Shown: positions 10,338 through 20,593, counted from the stretch's first letter. The stretch is 44,707 nt of DNA from Cellulomonas sp. (GCA_022013895.1 JAKLPK010000275.1:1-44707), one strand, 5' to 3'. Notes: generated by a model from the letters alone, not told the origin. Translations and numbers: made by a program.

Positions 10338-10805
10338 TCATAGCAGGACATCGACCAGGAGCTGCTGTCGCACCGTCAGTGCCACCGCCGCGACGCAACC
10401 GGCGACGAGGACCGCGCGCGATCGTCCGCGGAAGCCGCCTTCCACCGCGAGCCACCGTCGCGTCGCGAGACCGACCCCCGCCCGGAGCGTCATCACCGCG
10501 GCCCCGATCACGGCGAGCGGCCCGAGCGGGTTGTAGTACCAGGCCATCGCCCATCGGCCACGGGTGGTGAAGTACGCCGCCCGCGTACCCCCGCACAGGA
10601 AGTCCATGATCCCCAGTCGGTGGAGCGGGCCGTGCAGGTCCAGGACCGGCAGCCCCCAGATCGCCAGCGCCGACGACGCCAGCACCCCGCCGACGGCGAT
10701 GTAGGTGAAGGCGGCATACCTGTCGGTCGGTTCCCACCGCAACCGCGGCGCCCCCTGAGGAGACGATGCGGTCGCTGGGGAGTCGGCGGTCGGCATGCCG
10801 TCCAT
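10338..10805 (-). CDS. DUF2752-like small membrane protein
   Basis: GIMDFLCGGTRAAYFTTRGRWAMAWYYNPLGPLAVIGA, typical DUF2752 C-G-x-T-R and W-x-N-P features. Confidence 0.6.
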   Translation of the reverse strand: MDGMPTADSPATASSPQGAPRLRWEPTDRYAAFTYIAVGGVLASSALAIWGLPVLDLHGPLHRLGIMDFLCGGTRAAYFTTRGRWAMAWYYNPLGPLAVIGAAVMTLRAGVGLATRRWLAVEGGFRGRSRAVLVAGCVAAVALTVRQQLLVDVLL

Positions 10806-10819
10806 GATGTCGATCCTGG

Positions 10820-12439
10820 TCAGCCGGCTCGTCGAGATCCCATGAAGGTCCGGCGAAGTCTCGGCGAGCGCGCCCCACCGTGCGCACGGGCCGGCCGCCG
10901 AGCGCGCGTGGCGCGGATGCCTGCCGCCACTCCCGCGAGTGCCAGCACGACCACGACGATGACGACTCGGTCACCGATCCTGTCGGCTGGGGTCAAGCTG
11001 GTGCGCAGAGGGAGCTCCGCGAGCATCGTGTCGGAGGTGAACAGCGCAGTCTGTTGCTGGATCGTGCCGTCCGGACTGATCACCGCCGACACCCCGACGG
11101 TCGAGATCTGCACGGCGGCCCGGCCGTGCTCGACCGCCCGCAGCCGCGACATCGCCAGCTGCTGGGTGGACTCGGGGGTGCGACCGAACGAGGCGTTGTT
11201 CGTGGGGATGACGAGCAGCTCTGCCCCGTCGCGGACAGCGTCACGGACGAGGTCGTCGAAGGCGACCTCGAAGCAGATCACCGTGGCCAGCAGCACCGGC
11301 CGGCCCAGTCGCGGGGAGTCCAGCGGAACGACGGCTGACCGGGTCCCGGGCAGCATGTCCACCTGGACCCGGTCGACCTCGCTGGAGAACAGCCGGACGA
11401 GGCCACGCAGCGGGATGTACTCTCCGAACGGGGCGGGGCGCTGCTTGGCATAGGCGAACACCGGGCCGCGACCGGGTTGCCAGAGCAGCATCTCGTTGTA
11501 CCGGCCGGCGTCGGTGTACCGGTTGGTGCCCACCAGGATCGGCGCGCCGACCGACCGTGCGGCGGCGTCGATCGCGGCGGAGGCCGCGGAGTCTGCCCGC
11601 GGGTCGATGTCGGTGGCGTTCTCGGGCCACAGCACGACGTCGAGCCGACCGTCACCAACGGCTTCGCCGAGCGCGAGGGTACCGGCGACGTGGTTGTCCA
11701 GCACGGCGCGGGCACGGTCGGTGGCACCGGCGGCGGCGACGTCGCCCTGGACAGCTGCCAGACGCAGCGTCCCAGCTTCCGCCTCGTCAGCCAGGGGCAG
11801 AGCGGCACTCAGGAGCGGGAGTGTGACAACGACCCCGGCCGCGACGAGCGCGCTGCCGAGCCGGCGACCACGAACGGCGAGCCACGCCGAGGCGAGCAGG
11901 AACCCACTGGCCGCGACCGCGGCCGAGACCGCCGGGGCGCCACCGAGCCATGCGAGCCGCAGCAACGGTCCGTCGGTCTGGGAGAACGCCAGCCGCCCCC
12001 ACGGGAAGCCGCCGAACGGCCAGCCCGACCGCAGCTGCTCGGTGGCGACCCACAGCACGGCGAACGCAAGCACCGCCGACGGCCCATGACCGCCGAGCCG
12101 TGGTGCGCGCCGCGTCCAGGCCCACGCGGCGGTGCCGACGGCAAGGAGTGCGGCCTGCAGGGCTGCCAGCACCAGCCAGGGCAGCGGACCAGTGGCTTCG
12201 TCGGCCCACCTCAGGTGCGGGAGGAAGAAGGCCAGCCCCCACACGAGGCCGACCACCGCGCACCAACGCGGGGAGTCCCTGCGCAGAGCGAGAACCAGCA
12301 GGGCGACCCCCAGTGCCGCCATCGGCCACCACGACCGGTCGGGGAACGCGGTCTCGGTGACCAGGCCACCCGCTGTCGCTTGCGCCAGCGTCGTCCATCG
12401 CGAGGGCACAGCCGTGCTCTGGCCGACGCTCGACCCCAC
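10820..12439 (-). CDS. lnt: Apolipoprotein N-acyltransferase
   Basis: EQLRSGWPFGGFPWGRLAFSQTDGPLLRLAWLGG...VVLWPENATDIDPRAD...YAKQRPAPFGEYIPLRG...ICFEVAFDDLVRD...TNNASFGRTPESTQQLAMSRLRAVEHGR (C-N hydrolase domain). Confidence 0.9.
   Translation of the reverse strand: MGSSVGQSTAVPSRWTTLAQATAGGLVTETAFPDRSWWPMAALGVALLVLALRRDSPRWCAVVGLVWGLAFFLPHLRWADEATGPLPWLVLAALQAALLAVGTAAWAWTRRAPRLGGHGPSAVLAFAVLWVATEQLRSGWPFGGFPWGRLAFSQTDGPLLRLAWLGGAPAVSAAVAASGFLLASAWLAVRGRRLGSALVAAGVVVTLPLLSAALPLADEAEAGTLRLAAVQGDVAAAGATDRARAVLDNHVAGTLALGEAVGDGRLDVVLWPENATDIDPRADSAASAAIDAAARSVGAPILVGTNRYTDAGRYNEMLLWQPGRGPVFAYAKQRPAPFGEYIPLRGLVRLFSSEVDRVQVDMLPGTRSAVVPLDSPRLGRPVLLATVICFEVAFDDLVRDAVRDGAELLVIPTNNASFGRTPESTQQLAMSRLRAVEHGRAAVQISTVGVSAVISPDGTIQQQTALFTSDTMLAELPLRTSLTPADRIGDRVVIVVVVLALAGVAAGIRATRARRPARAHGGARSPRLRRTFMGSRRAG
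10843..10858 (-). promoter_or_regulatory. Direct-repeat box c
   Basis: Plus TGAAGGTCCGGCGAAG; coding strand CTTCGCCGGACCTTCA, ~38 bp upstream of the 10805 ORF (inside lnt 3' end). Confidence 0.5.
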
Positions 12440-12485
12440 TACCTGTGGACCTCGCCGTGGGGCATGCGGTCGGCGGCGCGGGGTG

Positions 12486-12671
12486 TCAGTGGCTTGCGTA
12501 ATGGTCGGGGTTGGTGTCGAAGGTGGCAGCGCATCCGTGCGAGCAGAATAAGAACGTCCTGCCGCTGCGCTCGCGGCCGGCGGCCGCGCTCGCCGGGTCG
12601 ACCTTCATCCCGCAGACCGGGTCGACGACCTTGGCTGTGGTGCCCGGGGTGTGGTCCTTGTGGTGGCGCAT
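12486..12671 (-). CDS. Small YHS-domain protein
   Basis: MRHHKDHTPGTTAKVVDPVCGMKVDPASAAAGRERSGRTFLFCSHGCAATFDTNPDHYASH; GAAGAGGAG Shine-Dalgarno-like sequence. Confidence 0.85.
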   Translation of the reverse strand: MRHHKDHTPGTTAKVVDPVCGMKVDPASAAAGRERSGRTFLFCSHGCAATFDTNPDHYASH

Positions 12672-12789
12672 CGGGTTCTCCTCTTCCTTGTGCTTGCTCG
12701 CGAGCTCGAGCATCGGTGGGCCGGGGTCCTCGGGTGGGCTCGAGCCATACGCGCCGGCGGCGGCTCGGCGGCCAGTTGACGGGTGCGCC

Positions 12790-13809
12790 TCACGCGGCAT
12801 CCTTCTGGGCCGGGCCAGCACACGTGTCGCGAGCCGGGCCGCCACCGCGCGCGCTCGCCTCGCCCTGCAGGATCGGCGCGACGTCTGGTCGGTCCGCCGG
12901 GGACCGCCTCGACATGCCGCCGGGACGCTGGGCGATCCACATGGCGACCAGAACCACGGCCAGTCCGACCGACATCCGCCCGGTCGGACGTTCGCCGACG
13001 ACGACCGCAGCCAGGCCCAGGCCCACAACGGGGACGAGCAGGGTCCAGGCGGCGAGCTGGTCGAGACGCGCGTGCCGGACCTCGGTGAACCAGGCCACGG
13101 AGGTCGCTGCTGTGCCCACCAGGCCGAGGAATGCCAAAGAGAAGACGAACCGGGCGGTCCACGCGATCTGAGGCGCCCCCTCCGTCACGGCTGCCCAGGC
13201 CGCCAGCGCCGTCCCACCGATGATCAGGTGCCACCCGCTGGCGACCATGACGTCGACGCCCCCCAGCCGCCGGAACAGGAGGGTGCCGGTGGTCGTCGCC
13301 GCGGCCGCGCCGAGAGACAGACCCGCACCCGCGCCGCCGCCGGCGGCCGACGCGACCACGGCGAGGCCGACAAGGCCGAGGAAGAGCGCCACGGTGGTCG
13401 ACCTCGTCGGGCGTTCTCGGTACAGCCACCACGCGGGCAGCAGGATGAGCAACGGCTGGGCGTTGGCCAGAACCGCCGCTGTCCCCTTCGCCCCGCCCGC
13501 GGCGCCGGCGAACATGGCGCCCAGGGCAAGCGTGACGTTGACGAGCCCGAGCAGTGCGATCAGCGCCCAGGACCGCCGTGAGCGTGGCATCGGCCGGTGC
13601 TGCGCGCCGCCCAGGAGGACGAGCGCGCCGCCGGCCACCAGCGCGCGTAGTGCTGCGAACCACAGGACCGGAGCGTCCCGCAGACCCCAACCGATGGCCA
13701 CGAAGCACGCGCCCCAGGCGGCGGTCACCCAGACCATCCGTCCCGTCTTGGGCCGACGCGCCGAGGCGACCGCTCTCGCCGGCGACCGGTCTCGCAGCCT
13801 AGTGACCAC
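12790..13809 (-). CDS. EamA/DMT-family transporter
   Basis: Ten-TM pattern with two EamA repeats (ANAQPLLILLPAWWLYRERPT; LVPVVGLGLAAVVVGERPT). Confidence 0.85.
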   Translation of the reverse strand: MVTRLRDRSPARAVASARRPKTGRMVWVTAAWGACFVAIGWGLRDAPVLWFAALRALVAGGALVLLGGAQHRPMPRSRRSWALIALLGLVNVTLALGAMFAGAAGGAKGTAAVLANAQPLLILLPAWWLYRERPTRSTTVALFLGLVGLAVVASAAGGGAGAGLSLGAAAATTTGTLLFRRLGGVDVMVASGWHLIIGGTALAAWAAVTEGAPQIAWTARFVFSLAFLGLVGTAATSVAWFTEVRHARLDQLAAWTLLVPVVGLGLAAVVVGERPTGRMSVGLAVVLVAMWIAQRPGGMSRRSPADRPDVAPILQGEASARGGGPARDTCAGPAQKDAA

Positions 13810-14026
13810 GAGGCATCGCCAGCATCACGAGCGTCATGAGGGCAACGCACACCACTGCGAAGGCGACCGTGCCGACGCTCGCCGTCCCGGACACGAGCAG
13901 GGCCGCGACGACCACGAGCATCGGGACGCAGCAGGCAAGCATCAGCCACCGGTGGCCGTGGCGGCGCCCGGGGCCCGACGCCGGGTCTCCGTCGGGACGG
14001 GCGGAGCCGTCGGCACGCCTCCTCAC
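13799..14026 (-). CDS. Small two-TM membrane protein
   Basis: MRRRADGSARPDGD...HRWLMLACCVPMLVVVAALLVSGTASVGTVAFAVVCVALMTLVMLAMPRGH; 4-nt overlap with upstream gene. Confidence 0.6.
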   Translation of the reverse strand: MRRRADGSARPDGDPASGPGRRHGHRWLMLACCVPMLVVVAALLVSGTASVGTVAFAVVCVALMTLVMLAMPRGH

Positions 14027-14292
14027 GGGGTCCGCTCGCCTGCACGCCGATCGAGGGACGACGGGACGTGGCCGAGCCTTGCGTACAGGGGGCAGTGACC
14101 GGTGGCGCCCGTGACCAGGAGGTCCAGACCCGCCAGGACCAGGAGGATCTCCAGTACGACGGACAAGGTGGAGCTGGCACTGGTCAGCAGCACGACACCA
14201 CCGACGGCGCCGACGAGCCCGACGACGACCCGGCCGGCACGTTCTTGCAGCGTGATGTTGACTCTTGAGCCGAGGCGTCGCGAGATGCTCAC
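14023..14292 (-). CDS. DUF2892 (YgaP-like TM) protein
   Basis: ERAGRVVVGLVGAVGGVVLLTSASSTLSVVLEILLVLAGLDLLVTGATGHCPLYARLG, CPLY motif typical of DUF2892. Confidence 0.8.
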   Translation of the reverse strand: MSISRRLGSRVNITLQERAGRVVVGLVGAVGGVVLLTSASSTLSVVLEILLVLAGLDLLVTGATGHCPLYARLGHVPSSLDRRAGERTP

Positions 14293-14320
14293 GAGGGTGC
14301 GTCTTCCTGTCGTCGGGATG

Positions 14321-14734
14321 TCAGTGGTGCTGGTCGTGCCCGGTGCGTGTCTCCGACTGGCCCGGGCTCGGCGACCCGGGGTCGTCGCCGCGGATCACCG
14401 GGCCGAGGACCGTGGTGGACACGACGAACGCGACCGCGAAGACGGCCAGCGCCACGGCCGGCGCCCACCAGGAGTGGAACCGCCGACGCAGCTTGACGAG
14501 CATCGGGACAGCAGCGAGCAGTCCGAGGGCGCCGAACAGGACGGTGCCGCCGCTGCCGGCGATCAGGGCGGTGCCGACCAGCGGTCCGACATGGTGCAGG
14601 ACGTGGGGCGCGATGCCGACCACCACGCCGGTCGCTCCACTGATGGCGGTCCAGACCGTTCGCAGCGGCCCGCGCCGGGGACTCCGGCCGGAGACGTGCG
14701 CGGTATCGGCGGGCAGCCGGTCGGTGTCGCTCAT
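14321..14734 (-). CDS. Membrane protein with His-rich C-terminus
   Basis: MSDTDRLPADTAHVSGRSPRRGPLRTVWTAISGATGVVVGIAPHVLHHVGPLVGTALIAGSGGT...TRTGHDQHH. Confidence 0.65.
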   Translation of the reverse strand: MSDTDRLPADTAHVSGRSPRRGPLRTVWTAISGATGVVVGIAPHVLHHVGPLVGTALIAGSGGTVLFGALGLLAAVPMLVKLRRRFHSWWAPAVALAVFAVAFVVSTTVLGPVIRGDDPGSPSPGQSETRTGHDQHH

Positions 14735-14780
14735 GACATCCATCGTCCGGGACCTTGCCTGCGGGTTGGTCGAGGTCTGC

Positions 14781-14796
14781 TGAAGGTCCCGTGAAA
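14781..14796 (-). promoter_or_regulatory. Direct-repeat box d
   Basis: Plus TGAAGGTCCCGTGAAA, 47 bp upstream of the 14734 start. Confidence 0.55.
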
Positions 14797-14858
14797 TCTC
14801 CCCGGCCCAGCCCGACCCTGCCAACCGGGCCCGGACGGTGTCCGGTCCGCCCCGCAGG

Positions 14859-17258
14859 TCATGATGCGCCAGGCAGCCGGAGCCGCCGCAGGAGCAGTGC
14901 GTTCACGGTGACGATCAACGTCGAGCCGGACATCGTCAGGGCGGCGATCTCGGGTCGCAGCCACAGGCCGAAGGCCGGGAAGAACACCCCGGCAGCGATC
15001 GGCAGGGCGATCGCGTTGTAGCCGATGGCCCAGGCGAGGTTCTGGTGCTCCTTGCGCACGGTGCCCCGCCCGATCCGCAGCGCGGTGGGCACGCCGAGCG
15101 GGTCGGAGCGCATCAGGACGAGGTCGGCGGTCTCGATCGCCACGTCGGTGCCGGCGCCGATGGCTATCCCCAGGTCCGCGGTGGCCAGGGCGGGGGCGTC
15201 GTTCACACCGTCGCCGACCATCGCCACACGTCTGCCGTCCGCCTGCAGCGCTGCGACCTTGGCGGCCTTGTCCTGCGGCAGGACCTCGGCGATGACGGTG
15301 TCGATGCCCAGCTGGTCGGCGATCCGCCGGGCGGTCGCCCGATTGTCGCCGGTGAGCATGGCGACGCTGACGCCGGTCTCGTGCAGCGCGGCGACTGCTG
15401 CCGCAGCAGTCGGGCGCGGCGCGTCAGCGAGGGCGATCACCCCGATGGCACGCCCGTCCACCGCGACGAGCACGGCGGTGCGACCGGCGGCGGCCAGCCC
15501 GTCGCGTCGCTCCGCCAGGGCACCGAGCTCGACTCCTTCGTCCGTCAGGAGGAGCGGGTTGCCCACCAGGACGCGGCGTCCGTCGACACTCGCGGCCGCG
15601 CCGTGCCCCGGCACGTTGCGGAACCCGATCGCCTGCCGGACCGGGGCGAGTCGCGCCGTGGCGTGCTGGTCGATGGCCCGGGCCAAGGGGTGCTCGGACT
15701 CGCGTTCGACCGCGGCCGCCAGGCTCAACAGCTCCAGCTCGTCCACGCCGTCGACCACGACGTCGGTGACCTCCGGTTCACCCTTGGTGAGGGTGCCCGT
15801 CTTGTCCATGATCACCGTGTCGATCTGGGCGGCGGTCTCCAGCGCGGTGGCGTTCTTGAACAGGACACCACGCTGGGCGCCCAGCCCGGTGCCGACCATG
15901 ATCGCGGTGGGGGTGGCCAGACCGAGCGCGTCAGGGCAGGTGATGACGACGACGGTGATCGCGAACAGCATCGCCTGCGCGAGCCCGGCTCCGGCGAGCA
16001 TCCACACGATGAAGGTGACCGCGCCGCCGACCAGCGCGACCAGGACGAGCCAGAACGCCGCCCGGTCGGCCAGCCGCTGCCCGGGGGCCTTGGAGTTCTG
16101 CGCCTGCTGGACGAGGTTGACGATCTGGGCCAGCGTGGTGTCCGCGCCGACCTTGGTGGCCCTGGCGCGCAAGGTGCCGGTGGTGTTGATCGACGCCCCG
16201 ATCAACGGTTGCCCGGGAGCTTTGGGCACGGGCAGCGACTCGCCGGTCACCATCGACTCGTCGACCTCGGACTCGCCCTCCTCGACGAGTGCGTCGACGG
16301 GGATCTTCGCGCCCGGCCGGATGAGCAGCGGGTCGCCGACCGCGACCTCGTCCGTCGCCACCTCGACCGGGGACCCGTCGCGCATGATCACCGCCCTGGG
16401 GGGTGCCAGCTGCAGCAGGGTGCGCACCGCGTCGTTCGCACCGCCACGGGCGCGCATCTCCAGCCAGTGCCCGAGCAGGACGAACGTGGTGAGCACGGTG
16501 GCGGCCTCGTAGAAGACCTCACCGCCGCCGGTCAACGTGACCGCAAGGCTGTAGACCCAGCCCGCGCCGACGGCGACGGCCACCAGGACCATCATGTCCA
16601 GGGTCCTGGCCCGCAGAGCCCGCACCGCCCCGTCGAAGAAGACCCACGCCGAGTAGAGGACCACCGGCAGCGAGGCGATCAGCGAGAACACGTCATCACG
16701 CAGGCCGAACGGCGCCGGGACGGTGAAGCCGATCACCTCCCGCCCGATCGGCGACCACAGCAGCACGACGACCGAGACGACCGCAGCGACGAGGAACCGG
16801 TTGCGCATGTCGCGCACCATGTCGGCCATCGACCCACCACCGTGGTGGCCGCCGTGGCCCATTGCGTCCTGCGCGCTCCGGGGCGCCTCCGGTCCGGCGT
16901 GCGTCTCGTGGCCCGCGCTGGGGTCGTGACCCGCGGGCAGCATGTGCCCGGCGTGGCCCTCATGAGGAACGCTCGTCGGGGTGGCGGTGAGGTGGCCGGT
17001 GCGCGGCTCTGCGGTCGGGTCGCACAGATGCTCGGGCACGGACTGGCCTGCGCAGTGGTAGCCGCACTCGCGCACCCAGGTCGTCAGCTCCGCGACCGAG
17101 GTGAGGGCCGGGTCGTAGCTGACCGTCGCAGTCTGCGTCGCGGCGTTGGCCGCGACGTCGATGACGCCCGGTCTGCGCCGCAGGTACCGCTGGATGACTG
17201 GCTCCGAGGTGGCCCAGTGCAGGCCGGTGACGTCGAGCACCGCTGTCTGTCGAGGCAT
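14859..17258 (-). CDS. Heavy-metal P1B-type ATPase with CPD motif, degenerate HMA-like N-terminus and His-rich linker
   Basis: VVITCPDALGLATPTAIMVGTG, DKTGTLTKG, ERESEHPLARAI, MLTGDN, MVGDGVNDAPALATADLGIAIGAGTDVAIETADLVLM; N-term GLHWATSEP lacks CxxC. Confidence 0.92.
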   Translation of the reverse strand: MPRQTAVLDVTGLHWATSEPVIQRYLRRRPGVIDVAANAATQTATVSYDPALTSVAELTTWVRECGYHCAGQSVPEHLCDPTAEPRTGHLTATPTSVPHEGHAGHMLPAGHDPSAGHETHAGPEAPRSAQDAMGHGGHHGGGSMADMVRDMRNRFLVAAVVSVVVLLWSPIGREVIGFTVPAPFGLRDDVFSLIASLPVVLYSAWVFFDGAVRALRARTLDMMVLVAVAVGAGWVYSLAVTLTGGGEVFYEAATVLTTFVLLGHWLEMRARGGANDAVRTLLQLAPPRAVIMRDGSPVEVATDEVAVGDPLLIRPGAKIPVDALVEEGESEVDESMVTGESLPVPKAPGQPLIGASINTTGTLRARATKVGADTTLAQIVNLVQQAQNSKAPGQRLADRAAFWLVLVALVGGAVTFIVWMLAGAGLAQAMLFAITVVVITCPDALGLATPTAIMVGTGLGAQRGVLFKNATALETAAQIDTVIMDKTGTLTKGEPEVTDVVVDGVDELELLSLAAAVERESEHPLARAIDQHATARLAPVRQAIGFRNVPGHGAAASVDGRRVLVGNPLLLTDEGVELGALAERRDGLAAAGRTAVLVAVDGRAIGVIALADAPRPTAAAAVAALHETGVSVAMLTGDNRATARRIADQLGIDTVIAEVLPQDKAAKVAALQADGRRVAMVGDGVNDAPALATADLGIAIGAGTDVAIETADLVLMRSDPLGVPTALRIGRGTVRKEHQNLAWAIGYNAIALPIAAGVFFPAFGLWLRPEIAALTMSGSTLIVTVNALLLRRLRLPGAS

Positions 17259-17384
17259 CCGATTCACACCCTTCTCGTCTCGTCGTGCCTTCGTCTGTCG
17301 TGCTGGTGACGGCTTGCCGCTCCGCAGGTGCTGTCCGACCCCGGCGCTCGTTCCCACGATGGGTCGCGGGGAACGAGCGCCGGG

Positions 17385-17672
17385 CTAGCTGCGGACAAGG
17401 CGGGCGATGGCCGCGGACGCCTCCTGAACCTTCTCCTCGTGCACCTCGCCACCCGCCTGGGCCGCCTCGGCGAGGCAGTGGTGCAGGTGCTCGTCGAGCA
17501 GCAGCAGACCGACAGACTGCAGAGCCCGGGACACTGCGGAGACCTGGGTGAGCACGTCGATGCAGTACGCCTGCTCCTCGACCATCCGTCCGATGCCCCG
17601 CACCTGACCCTCGATGCGGTGCAGCCGGTGCAGGAGGGCGTCGCGTTCGGTTCCGGTGGTGACCACGATCAT
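17385..17672 (-). CDS. csoR: CsoR/RcnR-family metal-sensing repressor
   Basis: RDALLHRLHRIEGQVRGIGRMVEEQAYCIDVLTQVSAVSRALQSVGLLLLDEHLHHCLAEA; Cys/His/Cys ligand pattern. Confidence 0.9.
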   Translation of the reverse strand: MIVVTTGTERDALLHRLHRIEGQVRGIGRMVEEQAYCIDVLTQVSAVSRALQSVGLLLLDEHLHHCLAEAAQAGGEVHEEKVQEASAAIARLVRS

Positions 17673-17697
17673 CCCCTCCAGCCTCGGACTGTGCGCG

Positions 17698-17895
17698 TCA
17701 GCTCGTCGCGGTCTGGTGGCCGTACCGGTGCGGGTCGGCGTCGAAGGTGGCGGCGCAACCGGAGGAGCAGAAGTAGAACGTCGCGCCATCGTGCTCGCGG
17801 CTGGCAGCGGCGGTCTTCGGATCGACGCTCATGCCGCAGACCGGGTCGACAAACGTGGCGGTGTTCTTGTGCTGGTGGTGGTCGTGGTGACTCAT
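17698..17895 (-). CDS. Possible nested in-frame YHS-only product
   Basis: Internal ATG preceded by GAAGAGGAGAACCCC, the same leader as the free-standing YHS gene at 12671. Confidence 0.45.
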   Translation of the reverse strand: MSHHDHHQHKNTATFVDPVCGMSVDPKTAAASREHDGATFYFCSSGCAATFDADPHRYGHQTATS

Positions 17896-20484
17896 GGGGT
17901 TCTCCTCTTCTTCGTGGTCGCGTCCGATCTCCACCACCGGGTCGATGGTGCGGACAGGTGAGCCAGCACGGGGTGCTGGGGTCGGCGTGGGTGTGAAGCG
18001 GCGCAGCCGGTTGGCGTTGGTGACGACCGACAGCGAGGACAGGGCCATCGCCAGGGCGGCGATGATCGGGCTGAGCTTCAGCCCGAACGCCGGGTAGAGC
18101 GCGCCGGCCGCGATCGGGATGCCGATGGCGTTGTAGCCGAAGGCGAACACCAGGTTCTGGCGGATGTTGCGCATGGTGGCCCGCGACAGGTCGATCGCGG
18201 TGACCAGCCCGCCCAGGTTCCCGGAGATCAGGGTGATGTCGGAGGACTCGATCGCCACGTCCGTGCCGGTGCCGATCGCCGAGCCGACATCGGCCTGCGC
18301 CAGGGCGGGGGCGTCGTTGATCCCGTCACCCACCATCCCGACGACGCGCCCCTCGGCCTGCAGCCGCTTGACCTCCCGGGCCTTGTGCTCGGGCATCACC
18401 TCGGCCACGACACGTCCGATGCCGACCTGCCGGGCGATCGCCGCGGCGGTGGCGTGGTTGTCGCCGGTCATCATCACCACGTCGATACCCCGGGCGGCGA
18501 GGTCGGCGACGGCGGCGATCGAACCGTCCTTGATCGTGTCGGCCACCCCGATCACCCCGGCTGCGCGGCCCCCGACGGCCACGAGCATGGGGGTCTTGCC
18601 GTCGGCGGCGAGCCGGTCCAGATCTGCCGCCAGTCCGGTCGGGTCGATGCCGGACTCGGCGAGCAGGCGCCGGTTGCCGACGAGGACCTCCACCCCGTCG
18701 ACGTGGGCGCGCACGCCCTGACCGGTCACCGAGCTGAACGAGTCTGCTGCGGGCACGACCAGGCCGCGGTCGCGGGCCCCGGCGACGATGGCGGCGGCCA
18801 GCGGATGCTCGGAGTCACGTTCGGCCGAGGCAACCAGGGCGAGCAGACGAGCGGCGATGAACCCCGCAGCGGGAAGGACGTCGGTCAGCGCGGGGGTGCC
18901 CTTGGTGATGGTGCCGGTCTTGTCCAGCACGACGGTGTCGAGCTTGTGCGCGGTCTCCAACGCCTCGGCGGACCGGATGAGGATGCCGTTGGTCGCGCCC
19001 TTGCCGGTGCCGACCGTGATCGACAGCGGCGTCGCCAGTCCCAGCGCACACGGGCAGGCGATGATGAGCACGGCGACCGCTGCGACGAGGGCCAGAACTC
19101 CGGCCGGCGGCGGGCCGACCAGCCACCAGGTCACGAACGTCCAGATCGCGATCGCGATCACGGCGGGCACGAAGTAGCCGGAGACTCGGTCGGCGAGTCG
19201 CTGGATCGGAGCCTTGGAGCCCTGCGCCTCGCGGACGAGCTTGATGATCTGGGCGAGCATCGTGTCCGCGCCGACCTTGGTCGCCACGTACCGGAACGAG
19301 CCGGTCTGGTTGATCGTCGCGCCGATCACCGTGTCACCGACCGTCTTGACCACCGGGATCGGCTCGCCAGTGACCATCGACTCGTCCACCGGGGACGTCC
19401 CGGCGCTGACCTGCCCGTCGACCGGGAGCTTCTCCCCCGGCCGGATCACCACGGTGTCACCTACCACGACGTCGGCCACCGGGAGCTCGACCTCCTGCTC
19501 GCCGCGGACCACTCGCGCGGTGCGCGGCTGCAGGCCGATCAGCGCACGGATCGCCTCACCGGTTCCCGCCTTGGCCTTGGTCTCCAGCATCCTGCCCAGC
19601 AGGATCAGCGTGAGGATCACGCCCACGGCCTCGTAGTACACCTCGCGGGAGTCCACCGGCAGCAGGCTCGGGGCGAAGGTCGTCACGAGGCTGAACCCGA
19701 AGGCGGCGATCGTGCCCAGGGTGATCAGAGAGTTCATGTCCGCGGCCCGGTGGGACAGAGCCAGCCAGCCGGTGCGGTGGATCGGCCAACCGGTGTAGAC
19801 CATCACCGGGGCGATCAGCAGCACCTGGAACCACGGCTCCAGCAGCAGCGACGGCACCCACGTGGCGCCGAACAGCTCATGGGCCATCACCGCGACGAGC
19901 ACCGGGAGCGTCAGCAACGCACCCCAGATCACCCGTCGGCGCAGGTCGCCGATCTCCGCGGCCCGCTCGGCCGCCTCCTTGTCGTCCGGCTCGTCGCCCA
20001 GGCCCTGCGCGTCCTGGCCAGAAGGCGCTGCCGCAGCCACAGCCGGGGTGTGGTGCTCACCCGGTCCCTGGACGGCCGGCTCGGACGGGGCCAGGGTGGC
20101 CGACGCGACACCACCCGGGCCGGCCAGCACCTTGACCGTGCCGTGCAGCATGTTCATCCCGCATGCGAAGCCGAACTCGCCGTCCTGCTGCGGTGTGAAC
20201 TCCACCGCCGTGGTGGCGTACGCCGACAGGGTCTGGTTCACCTTGAAGTCCGGGAACACCACTCGGGACGAGCAGTCACCGGCTTCCTGCCGATCGAACA
20301 GCAGTCGCACCGGAACGCCCTGCACGACCTCGATCACGTCCGGGCTGTAGCCGCCCTTGACCGTGACCGTGAGGACCTGCACCCCGCCTTCCACGACCGC
20401 GCGGCTCGACGAGCGTGGTCCGAAGAAGTACCAACCCAACGCGCCTGTCAGCGCGACCGCGACCAAGATGACGACCACGTCCAT
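17698..20484 (-). CDS. copA: Fusion protein: cupredoxin - copper P1B-type ATPase (CPC) - C-terminal YHS domain
   Basis: N-term cupredoxin [16 protein letters not shown]; ATPase [46 protein letters not shown]-term [45 protein letters not shown], all in one frame. Confidence 0.92.
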   Translation of the reverse strand: MDVVVILVAVALTGALGWYFFGPRSSSRAVVEGGVQVLTVTVKGGYSPDVIEVVQGVPVRLLFDRQEAGDCSSRVVFPDFKVNQTLSAYATTAVEFTPQQDGEFGFACGMNMLHGTVKVLAGPGGVASATLAPSEPAVQGPGEHHTPAVAAAAPSGQDAQGLGDEPDDKEAAERAAEIGDLRRRVIWGALLTLPVLVAVMAHELFGATWVPSLLLEPWFQVLLIAPVMVYTGWPIHRTGWLALSHRAADMNSLITLGTIAAFGFSLVTTFAPSLLPVDSREVYYEAVGVILTLILLGRMLETKAKAGTGEAIRALIGLQPRTARVVRGEQEVELPVADVVVGDTVVIRPGEKLPVDGQVSAGTSPVDESMVTGEPIPVVKTVGDTVIGATINQTGSFRYVATKVGADTMLAQIIKLVREAQGSKAPIQRLADRVSGYFVPAVIAIAIWTFVTWWLVGPPPAGVLALVAAVAVLIIACPCALGLATPLSITVGTGKGATNGILIRSAEALETAHKLDTVVLDKTGTITKGTPALTDVLPAAGFIAARLLALVASAERDSEHPLAAAIVAGARDRGLVVPAADSFSSVTGQGVRAHVDGVEVLVGNRRLLAESGIDPTGLAADLDRLAADGKTPMLVAVGGRAAGVIGVADTIKDGSIAAVADLAARGIDVVMMTGDNHATAAAIARQVGIGRVVAEVMPEHKAREVKRLQAEGRVVGMVGDGINDAPALAQADVGSAIGTGTDVAIESSDITLISGNLGGLVTAIDLSRATMRNIRQNLVFAFGYNAIGIPIAAGALYPAFGLKLSPIIAALAMALSSLSVVTNANRLRRFTPTPTPAPRAGSPVRTIDPVVEIGRDHEEEENPMSHHDHHQHKNTATFVDPVCGMSVDPKTAAASREHDGATFYFCSSGCAATFDADPHRYGHQTATS

Positions 20485-20593
20485 GACGGTCCGACCTCCG
20501 TTCGATGCCCGCCGAGACCTCGGCGGGAGACTGGCCCCCCACGGACGTCCAGGTGCGCTCACGCCTGCGCGGAGCCGGCGGTCGCGAGATCCT

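Noticed and set aside
11477-13171. 564-aa plus-strand ORF spanning lnt and YHS
   Set aside because: Overlaps two well-supported minus-strand genes and the 12.4-12.7 kb intergenic gap; shadow ORF.
15045-17309. 754-aa plus-strand ORF
   Set aside because: Antisense to the CPD P1B ATPase; G/D/R/H-rich shadow with no recognisable motifs.
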